From JBCDCE01 sp039182515 (GTDB taxonomy: Bacteria > Pseudomonadota > Alphaproteobacteria > Rhodobacterales > Rhodobacteraceae): 64,000 bases of DNA. Both the position numbers and the translations under genes were made by a program. The notes under the pieces are model-generated. The model was not told the origin of the DNA. It did not search any database and saw only the letters and a program-made list of their open reading frames with translations. The stretch covers positions 1 to 64,000 of the forward strand of contig JBCDCE010000012.1 in NCBI GenBank assembly GCA_039182515.1. The letters are read 5' to 3'. Below, piece by piece: positions 34,269 to 40,300 of this stretch (position 1 is its first letter; every line of letters starts with the position of its first letter).

Positions 34269-35339
34269 ATGACCTTTAAGACCTTGCTGACCGGCACCGT
34301 TATGGCGCTTGGCCTAGCGACAGCCGCTGTGGCTCAAGACAAAACCAAAGTTGGGTTCATCTATGTCGGCTCGATCGGCGATGGCGGCTGGAACTATGAG
34401 CATAACCAAGGCCGCTTGGCTGTCGAAGACGCTTTGGGCGATGCGGTTGAGACCACCTACATTGAGCGGGTACCAGAAGGGGCCGACGCTGAGCGCGTCA
34501 TGACGCAAATGGCTCTGTCAGGCCATGATCTGATCTTCACGACATCTTTTGGCTACATGGATCCGACAATCAACGTTGCTGCGAAATTTCCAAACGTGAA
34601 ATTCGAGCATGCAACCGGCTACAAACGGGCAGACAACGTCTCCACCTACTCTGCGCGCTTCTATGAAGGCCGGGCTGTGATCGGGCATGTTGCTGGCAAG
34701 ATGACCAAAACCAACAAGGTCGGCTACATCGCCAGCTTCCCGATTCCTGAAGTGATCCGTGGCATCAACGCGGCCTATCTTCATGCGGCACGTGTGAACC
34801 CGGACGTCGAATTCAACGTGATCTGGGTCTACACCTGGGAAGATCCCGCGAAAGAGGCAGACGCTGCGAAAGCTCTGATTGACCAGGGTGCAGATGTGAT
34901 CATGCAGCACACAGATACTACAGCGCCTATGCTTGTGGCTGAAGAAGCGGGCGTAATGGCGTTTGGTCAAGCTTCGGACATGTCTGCGTCAGGCCCAACT
35001 GCGCATTTGACGTCTATCATTGATGACTGGGCGCCCTACTATATCGCGCGCACAAAAGCGGTCATGGATGGCACTTGGACAAGCATCGACACTTGGGACG
35101 GTATCGAGCCTGGGATGGTTGCATTTGCTGAATTTTCCTCACAGATCCCAGCAGATGTTGTGGCTGAGGCAAAGCAAATGATCGAAGACATTTCGAGCGG
35201 CGCTTACTACCCGTTTACCGGTCCTATCAACAAACAAGACGGTTCCGTGTGGCTAAAAGATGGCGAAATTGCGGACGATGGCACGCTTGCAACCATGGAT
35301 TTCTACATTGAAGGCGTGACTGGCGATATTCCTAACTAA
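34269..35339 (+). CDS. BMP family ABC transporter substrate-binding protein
   Basis: 356 residues. The signal peptide MTFKTLLTGTVMALGLATAA VAQ is cleaved near residue 23, followed by TKVGFIYVGSIGDGGWNYEHNQG, the BMP/Med family opening. The start at 34269 is preferred to an ATG at 34260 because the AAGGGG site is correctly spaced for the former and abuts the latter. It binds a purine or nucleoside (family knowledge plus operon context with xdhABC). It is the last gene before the terminator at 35383. Confidence 0.93.
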   Translation: MTFKTLLTGTVMALGLATAAVAQDKTKVGFIYVGSIGDGGWNYEHNQGRLAVEDALGDAVETTYIERVPEGADAERVMTQMALSGHDLIFTTSFGYMDPTINVAAKFPNVKFEHATGYKRADNVSTYSARFYEGRAVIGHVAGKMTKTNKVGYIASFPIPEVIRGINAAYLHAARVNPDVEFNVIWVYTWEDPAKEADAAKALIDQGADVIMQHTDTTAPMLVAEEAGVMAFGQASDMSASGPTAHLTSIIDDWAPYYIARTKAVMDGTWTSIDTWDGIEPGMVAFAEFSSQIPADVVAEAKQMIEDISSGAYYPFTGPINKQDGSVWLKDGEIADDGTLATMDFYIEGVTGDIPN

Positions 35340-35382
35340 AGCACAAAGCCTTCACTAAAAGGTTAACAAAAATGAACGATTT

Positions 35383-35414
35383 GGCCCGGGATTTCCCGGG
35401 CCTTTTGTCTTTTT
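35383..35414 (+). terminator. Intrinsic terminator of the xdh/BMP operon
   Basis: GGCCCGGG, loop ATTT and CCCGGGCC form a perfect 8-bp GC stem followed by TTTTGTCTTTTT. Confidence 0.92.
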
Positions 35415-35495
35415 GATCATCTTTTGATAAGTTTCGTCTCGAACGGTTAAGAATCACTCGATTTTTTTGCCAAAAAATATGGTGGCGTTAACCAT

Positions 35496-35518
35496 CCCGT
35501 TAACAAATAGTTAGCGGG
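35496..35518. promoter_or_regulatory. Hairpin in leader of repeat-protein operon
   Basis: CCCGTTAAC and GTTAGCGGG pair over 9 bp with one G-T wobble around a 5-base loop, without a T-run. It lies about 165 bases upstream of the repeat gene. It could be an operator or an RNA structure. Confidence 0.4.
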
Positions 35519-35683
35519 AAACCAAAAACTGTGGCCGAAATTTGACCTAAATGTGGTGTTTCCGCTACACACAAACCACAACTACTAGTTGCATCGCCAC
35601 ATTCCGAACAAATTCTTTGACTCAAACCCGCGCCAGGGCAATCGCTGTAATGTCAATACACATCTTACTTTCGGAGCCTGACC

Positions 35684-36217
35684 ATGACTGCCATCACAAA
35701 ACGCCTCGATGTCGCGAACAAAGCACCAGCTTTTAAGACTGACTTCGCTCACGTTTCACCTGCTGCGGGTGTTGAAGTAGCGAACAAAGCGCCATCGTTC
35801 CGGACAGACTTTGCAAACAAAGCACCTGCCTTCGCAAACGACGTTGAAATTGCAAACAAAGCACCGTCTTTCTCCGTAGACGTCGCCAACAAAGCACCAG
35901 CCTTCCGCGTCGATGTGGCGAATAAAGCGCCTGCGTTCGACGTAGAAGTTGCAAACAAAGCGCCAGCCTTCCGCGTCGATGTGGCAAACAAAGCACCTGC
36001 GTTCGACGTAGAAGTTGCAAACAAAGCACCAGCGTTCCGCGTCGACGTGGCAAACAAAGCGCCTGCTTTCGACGTAGAAGTTGCAAACAAGGCACCAGCC
36101 TTCCGCGTCGATGTGGCAAATAAAGCGCCTGCTTTCGATGTCGAAATCGCTAACAAAGCGCCATCCTTTCGTGTAGAAGTTGCAAATAAAGCGCCTGCTT
36201 TTGATATCGCAGCCTGA
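35684..36217 (+). CDS. ANKAP-x-F undecapeptide repeat protein (possible multi-core peptide precursor)
   Basis: 177 residues. After a 10-residue head MTAITKRLDV the protein is 14 units of ANKAP(A/S)F plus one degenerate unit AHVSPAAGVEV. All are 11 residues long except one of 13. The central eight units alternate strictly ANKAPAFRVDV and ANKAPAFDVEV (the last of them ending in VEI), giving a 66-base higher-order DNA repeat. Differences between copies in that part are almost all at third codon positions, so the protein sequence is under selection. There is no signal peptide, cysteine or membrane segment, and very little Ser/Thr. A good GGAG site precedes ATG 35684. It heads a five-gene unit with a DUF6065-like protein, exporter and two redox enzymes. 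It may be a repetitive substrate that is modified and exported, or a structural repeat protein; no family recognised. Confidence 0.9.
   Translation: MTAITKRLDVANKAPAFKTDFAHVSPAAGVEVANKAPSFRTDFANKAPAFANDVEIANKAPSFSVDVANKAPAFRVDVANKAPAFDVEVANKAPAFRVDVANKAPAFDVEVANKAPAFRVDVANKAPAFDVEVANKAPAFRVDVANKAPAFDVEIANKAPSFRVEVANKAPAFDIAA
35714..36211 (+). repeat. 33-bp coding tandem repeats with 66-bp higher-order period
   Basis: In-frame tandem units encode ANKAPxF-xxxx. The regular part, from about 35883 to 36147, alternates Arg-type and Asp-type units. The repeats are coding and lack spacers, so this is not a CRISPR array. Confidence 0.9.
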
Positions 36218-36234
36218 TAAGGACAAACTCCAAC

Positions 36235-37029
36235 GTGAAGGACGATAAATCCCTTCAACCTGAGTTTAGCGTCCCAGATTCTGGGGCGCTTGCTCGTTTT
36301 TATCGCTGGGTTCCAAGTGCAAGCCAGCCCGTTCCCGCGGATGCCTCTGCAGGAGGTACACTTCCGATGCGTGCGTTTCGCTACTGCGAACCCATTCGGA
36401 CAGCCTCACAGATGGGCTGGTATGTGTTCCCGCCAATGGATTTCTCGTTGATTTGGGACGGGACGCGCATCAATTGGACCTGCGAAGGAGCGCCGGGATG
36501 GATGGATCTCGACAGCGCGCAATTCCCTGAATTCCCAGAACATTTTAATGCTCATGCCCCAGAAGGCATAGAAGGGTACTCTCCGCCTTTCCTAGCCTCG
36601 ACCCTTGCGCAAGGTGTCTTGCAGGTTTGGTCCGGCATCGTCGCTCGTACGGCACCTGGATGGTGTTTACTGGTGCGAAACCCTGCCAATATCCCGCGTG
36701 TCCACCACGCTGAAGGCTTCGAAGGAATCGTTGAAACCGACCGCTGGTTTGGCCCACTTTTTACCAATTTACGCCTCACAAAGACCGATACTCGGGTCGA
36801 TTTCCGCCGTGATCATCCCCTATTCCAAATCCAACTGATCCATAGATCTATGCTCGACAATAAGTTGTCGCAGCGGATGGAAAAGGTTGCTGGACTGGAT
36901 GAAATGACGGTAGAAGACTGGGAAGATTATCGCGCCACGATTGTGGAGCGTGTTGGTGCCAAGCGAGTGCCCGGCGATTATGCTAAGACCTCGCGAAAAA
37001 TGAGGAAACGGGATGACAGTCAGGCTTAG
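36235..37029 (+). CDS. DUF6065-like protein in repeat-protein operon
   Basis: 264 residues from a GTG at 36235, 17 bases after the repeat gene. ALARFYRWVPSAS, FRYCEPIRTASQMGWYVFPP and LIWDGTRINW resemble the N-terminal part of the DUF6065 family as I recall it. Later segments are TLAQGVLQVWSGIVAR, GWCLLVRNPANIPR and WFGPLFTNLRLT, a beta-rich pattern. There is no signal peptide or membrane helix. The ribosome site of the GTG is weak, whereas a strong AGGAGG at 36352-36357 precedes an internal ATG at 36367. The longer form is kept because the extra N-terminus carries the family-like segment. The function is unknown; its place directly after the repeat protein suggests it acts on it. Confidence 0.75.
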   Translation: MKDDKSLQPEFSVPDSGALARFYRWVPSASQPVPADASAGGTLPMRAFRYCEPIRTASQMGWYVFPPMDFSLIWDGTRINWTCEGAPGWMDLDSAQFPEFPEHFNAHAPEGIEGYSPPFLASTLAQGVLQVWSGIVARTAPGWCLLVRNPANIPRVHHAEGFEGIVETDRWFGPLFTNLRLTKTDTRVDFRRDHPLFQIQLIHRSMLDNKLSQRMEKVAGLDEMTVEDWEDYRATIVERVGAKRVPGDYAKTSRKMRKRDDSQA

Positions 37030-38179
37030 AGGACTGCCAGCTTTTGGCATGGTGCTCGTAAGTACGGCTTACGTTGTCGAGATATCGACATTTCCTCTTA
37101 TTCTTCCCGCACTCGCAGAGTCGCTCAACATACTCGTGCAGTCCTCCCAGGCGCGCATGCTTGTCGCCTTTTATAAAATTGCGCTTGTTATCTCGCTTTT
37201 GTTTGGTGGATGGCTTGGTGATCGGCTCGGAAAAGAAGTTATTTTTACCGTTGGAACGGCCATTTTCTGCCTCGCAAGCTTTGCACTTTTGCTGAGCCCA
37301 AATGCGGAAGCAGCATTGATTGCGCGCGCTCTACAAGGTTTTGGTGCCGGGCTGTTTTCGCCTATGGTGCCAGCGCTTTTGAGTGCACATAGTCCACAAA
37401 ACCCAGTGCGTGCCCTTGCGAGATGGGGGCTGGTTACCGGCATCGCCGCAGCGACTTACCCAATCTTTGCGGAACAGTTAATTCGACTGTTTGGCTGGTC
37501 TGGTGGATGGGTCGTAATTCCCTTGGTCGCAGGCCTCTCCCTGTTTGGCCTTCCCCGCACAAAAGATGTTAAAGACCCACCAGAGCCGGCTAAAATACAC
37601 ACGTCGTTACGCGATATCAGCATCCCCGTATGGGCCATATTGGCTTATGTTTTTCTTAATTACGGGATCACCACCTGGTTCATTTACGCCATGGCGATCA
37701 ACATGCCAGCGGGCACAGGCATGTATAATATTGGTCTCTTGATGGCTGTGCTCTGGGGCACCTTTAGCATCAGCAACATCGCAGTTGAGAAGCTGTGGAA
37801 CGGTTGGGCTTCTGGCGCCCGGCTTTTGGTTGCCGGAGCACTTTTGAACACGACGGGTGTTTGGATCTTTGGTGCTTTTGGCGTCCAGCCCATTTGCTGT
37901 GTTTTGGCCGCTTTGTTGATTGGCATGGGGATGGCGTTGAACAACGTACCGACCACTGAAATGGCTTTCGAGCTGTCCGACCGCACCATGCATGGCCGCG
38001 TCGCCTCGCTAGATATCGTGGCCGCGCGCTTGGGTGGCGCTGTGTTTGTGGTCTGGATCCCAATTGTTGGCTGGGAAGGCGTCATTGCAAACACATGGGC
38101 AGCGTTGATCTCTTTGATGATGGTGGCCTACGCCGCGAGCCAACATGCTACCTACCATCAGGCTTCCCAACGCGCTTAA
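37013..38179 (+). CDS. MFS transporter in repeat-protein operon
   Basis: A 388-residue major-facilitator protein with about 12 hydrophobic helices and the cytoplasmic motif A FGGWLGDRLGKE at 64-75. The start ATG overlaps the end of the DUF6065-like gene by 17 bases, so they are coupled. The substrate is unknown. In context it could export a product made from the repeat protein, or confer self-protection (inference). Confidence 0.88.
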   Translation: MTVRLRGLPAFGMVLVSTAYVVEISTFPLILPALAESLNILVQSSQARMLVAFYKIALVISLLFGGWLGDRLGKEVIFTVGTAIFCLASFALLLSPNAEAALIARALQGFGAGLFSPMVPALLSAHSPQNPVRALARWGLVTGIAAATYPIFAEQLIRLFGWSGGWVVIPLVAGLSLFGLPRTKDVKDPPEPAKIHTSLRDISIPVWAILAYVFLNYGITTWFIYAMAINMPAGTGMYNIGLLMAVLWGTFSISNIAVEKLWNGWASGARLLVAGALLNTTGVWIFGAFGVQPICCVLAALLIGMGMALNNVPTTEMAFELSDRTMHGRVASLDIVAARLGGAVFVVWIPIVGWEGVIANTWAALISLMMVAYAASQHATYHQASQRA

Positions 38180-38199
38180 GCTGTGGCAGGCCTCAGGGC

Positions 38200-39132
38200 A
38201 TGACAGCACTTAGAACACTTTCGGGATCAACGCCCAAACCCTATATCTTCGGCACCATGCAATGGGGCGACAGAGCCGATGAAGCCGCGTCGCGCGCCAT
38301 GTTTGAAGCATGCCAGGCAGCAGGCATCTGCCATTTTGATACGGCCCATGTTTATACAAACGGCAACTCCGAAACCCTGCTTGGCAAATTCGCGTCTTCT
38401 GAACGCGAGGCTCTCTATGTCGCCACGAAGGTTGCCTACACGGGGGGATCAGGGCGCGCAAATATCACGCGGTGCTTCGACACAAGCCGCCAGCGGCTCA
38501 ATATGGATGTGGTTGATCTGCTCTATTTGCATCGGTTCGACGATCAAACCCCACTTGCCGAGACCTTTGAGACCTTGGCTGATTTACAATCCAAGGGGCT
38601 GATCCGGCACATCGGCGTCTCAAACTTTGCCGCCTGGCAGGTCGTGAAGGCCCAGGGTGTTGCCGCAAGCTTCGGAACCCGTATTGATGTCATCCAACCG
38701 ATGTACAGCCTTGTGAAGCGCCAAGCAGAAGTGGAAATTCTGCCCATGGCGCATGACCTTGGGCTCGTCGCAGCAACCTATTCACCTTTGGGTGGAGGCT
38801 TGCTCACTGGCAAATACGTAAAAGGAGCCACAGGCCGCCTGACAGAAGACACACGCTATGCCGCGCGCTACGGGCAAACCTGGATGCACAGCACAGCGGA
38901 AACCCTTGCAGATTTGGCGCACACCGAAGGCGTCTCTCCTGCCACCCTAGCGGTGGCCTGGGTCGCGAAACATAAGTTGGCTCCACAGCCAATCCTCTCA
39001 GCACGCTCAGTAGATCAGCTTCAGGCTTCGCTGGAGGCCGTTCCATTTGAGATGTCTGATTCCCTATACGCGCAGATCACCTCGCTTTCGATTGCGCCAG
39101 CTCCTGCCACAGACCGGCTCGAAGAGGCATGA
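38200..39132 (+). CDS. Aldo/keto reductase in repeat-protein operon
   Basis: A 310-residue TIM-barrel aldo/keto reductase. The catalytic tetrad is visible as D47 and Y52 (FDTAHVYTNG), K77 (VATKVAY) and H111 (LLYLHRFDD). IRHIGVSNFAAWQV and YSPLGGGLLTGKY are also typical. The start at 38200 gives MTALRTLSGS, 20 bases after the MFS gene; the frame extends further upstream inside that gene without a better start. It probably reduces a carbonyl with NADPH; the substrate is unknown. It overlaps the next gene by 4 bases. Confidence 0.9.
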   Translation: MTALRTLSGSTPKPYIFGTMQWGDRADEAASRAMFEACQAAGICHFDTAHVYTNGNSETLLGKFASSEREALYVATKVAYTGGSGRANITRCFDTSRQRLNMDVVDLLYLHRFDDQTPLAETFETLADLQSKGLIRHIGVSNFAAWQVVKAQGVAASFGTRIDVIQPMYSLVKRQAEVEILPMAHDLGLVAATYSPLGGGLLTGKYVKGATGRLTEDTRYAARYGQTWMHSTAETLADLAHTEGVSPATLAVAWVAKHKLAPQPILSARSVDQLQASLEAVPFEMSDSLYAQITSLSIAPAPATDRLEEA

Positions 39133-40208
39133 CACCGCGCGTCGCAATCATCGGCGGCGGCATTGCCGGTGTCTCAGCCGCCGCTAAACTCGCCTCCCTG
39201 GCCCATGTCACGCTCTATGAGGCCGAGCCAACGCTCAGCTACCATGCAACAGGCCGGTCTGCGGCGATGTTTTTGGTGGGTTACGGCAATGAGGTTGTTC
39301 GCGCGCTCAACCAAGCCAGCGAAGCTGAATTGATCGCGCGTGAGGTTCTTTCCCCCAAAGGTGTGTTGATGTTGGAGCGCGCAACCGACCATGCTCAGTT
39401 TTTGGCAGAAAGCGGCGCTATGGGTCTGCCAGAGATTTCAATTTCCGAAGCCCAAAGCCTCCTTCCAATCTTAAACGTGGAGAGTGTTGCAAACGCCGCC
39501 TACAGCGCCGACGCCACAGCCATTGATACCGACGCTCTTGTGCAATCCTATCTGCGCCAAGCACGCAACTTGGGTGCTGTGATCAAGCCTTCGAGCCCGG
39601 TTAAGACCCTGACCAAAACGGCAGCCGGATGGGACGTGGTCACCAAAGAGAGCCGAGATCCGTTCGATTACGTGGTCAACGCGGCCGGCGCTTGGGCGGA
39701 CCAGATCGCAGAACGCGCGGGCCTAACACCGCTTGGTATAACACCTTACAGGCGCTCCATGGCTCAACTGCCCTTACCGGAAGGCGCAGAAAACCCAGCG
39801 GCTTGGCCCTTCACAATCGCTGCTGGAGAGCGTTGGTACGCGAAAATCGTCGCTGGCAAATGGTGGGTCTCGCCTTCCGAAGAAGACCCAAGCGCACCGG
39901 TAGACGCCTTTGCCGATGATATGGTCATCGCAGAAGGCCTCGCGCGCTACGAAGACATGACAACCCAGCCCGTGACACGCGTGGAGCGGGTCTGGGCGGG
40001 CTTACGCAGTTTTGCACCCGACCGCGCGTTGGTTTTGGGACCAGACCCAAAAGAGCCGAGCTTTCTATGGTGCGCGGGCCAAGGTGGATATGGTTTCCAA
40101 ACCGCGCCTGCCGCCTCAGATTTTCTGGCGGCCCAGATCTCAAAATCTCCCTCACCACTGCCAACTGAAACTATACGCGCACTGAGCCCTAGTCGCTTCA
40201 CATCGTAG
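39129..40208 (+). CDS. FAD-dependent amino acid/amine oxidase-type protein (DAO family)
   Basis: A 359-residue flavoprotein. The N-terminal dinucleotide fold is VAIIGGGIAGVSAAAKL, followed by TGRSAAMFLVGYG. The late FAD contact is CAGQGGYGFQTAPAASDF. Length and domains fit D-amino-acid oxidase/glycine oxidase relatives. It overlaps the aldo/keto reductase by 4 bases (ATGA) and ends before an intrinsic terminator at 40215. It likely oxidises an amine or amino acid; a role on peptide-derived residues is speculative. Confidence 0.9.
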   Translation: MTPRVAIIGGGIAGVSAAAKLASLAHVTLYEAEPTLSYHATGRSAAMFLVGYGNEVVRALNQASEAELIAREVLSPKGVLMLERATDHAQFLAESGAMGLPEISISEAQSLLPILNVESVANAAYSADATAIDTDALVQSYLRQARNLGAVIKPSSPVKTLTKTAAGWDVVTKESRDPFDYVVNAAGAWADQIAERAGLTPLGITPYRRSMAQLPLPEGAENPAAWPFTIAAGERWYAKIVAGKWWVSPSEEDPSAPVDAFADDMVIAEGLARYEDMTTQPVTRVERVWAGLRSFAPDRALVLGPDPKEPSFLWCAGQGGYGFQTAPAASDFLAAQISKSPSPLPTETIRALSPSRFTS

Positions 40209-40214
40209 CGCGAC

Positions 40215-40239
40215 CCAAAGCCACCACTTTGGTCTTTTT
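40215..40239 (+). terminator. Intrinsic terminator of the repeat-protein operon
   Basis: CCAAAG, loop CCACCA and CTTTGG, followed by TCTTTTT, 7 bases after the FAD oxidase stop. Confidence 0.8.
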
Positions 40240-40257
40240 CTTGGTTCAAAATACTCC
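40235..40257 (+). repeat. Dispersed intergenic motif, copy 3
   Basis: TTTTTCTTGG-TTCAAAATACTCC. It overlaps the T-run of the terminator and continues into a GC hairpin, CTGGGGC/GCCCCAG (40263-40279), before the 3' end of the FAD/GcvT gene. Confidence 0.6.
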
Positions 40258-40262
40258 GGGGT

Positions 40263-40279
40263 CTGGGGCAGCGCCCCAG
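40263..40279. terminator. GC hairpin between convergent genes
   Basis: CTGGGGC, loop AGC and GCCCCAG form a perfect 7-bp stem without a T-run, 22 bases beyond the stop of the minus-strand gene ending at 40301. It may assist termination in that direction. Confidence 0.4.
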
Positions 40280-40300
40280 CCTAGCCCCCTAAAGCGCAGC

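Larger units (their letters stand above)
35340..35683. other. Non-coding leader before the repeat-protein operon
   Basis: 344 bases without a gene. It holds the intrinsic terminator of the purine operon (35383-35414) and a hairpin at 35496-35518. AT-rich DNA with repeated GTTAAC follows. A TTGACT at 35617-35622 could be a -35, but no matching -10 at normal spacing was seen. GGAG at 35671-35674 is the ribosome site of the repeat gene. Confidence 0.6.

Noticed and set aside
35714..36211. CRISPR-like regular repeats of 33 bases
   Set aside because: Units are directly adjacent with no unique spacers, in frame with a codon-level pattern, and no cas genes are near.
35749..36258. Long open frames antisense to the repeat gene
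   Set aside because: They are the reverse complement of the 33-base repeats; any stop-free repeat unit gives long frames on the other strand. The plus frame has the ribosome site and operon context.
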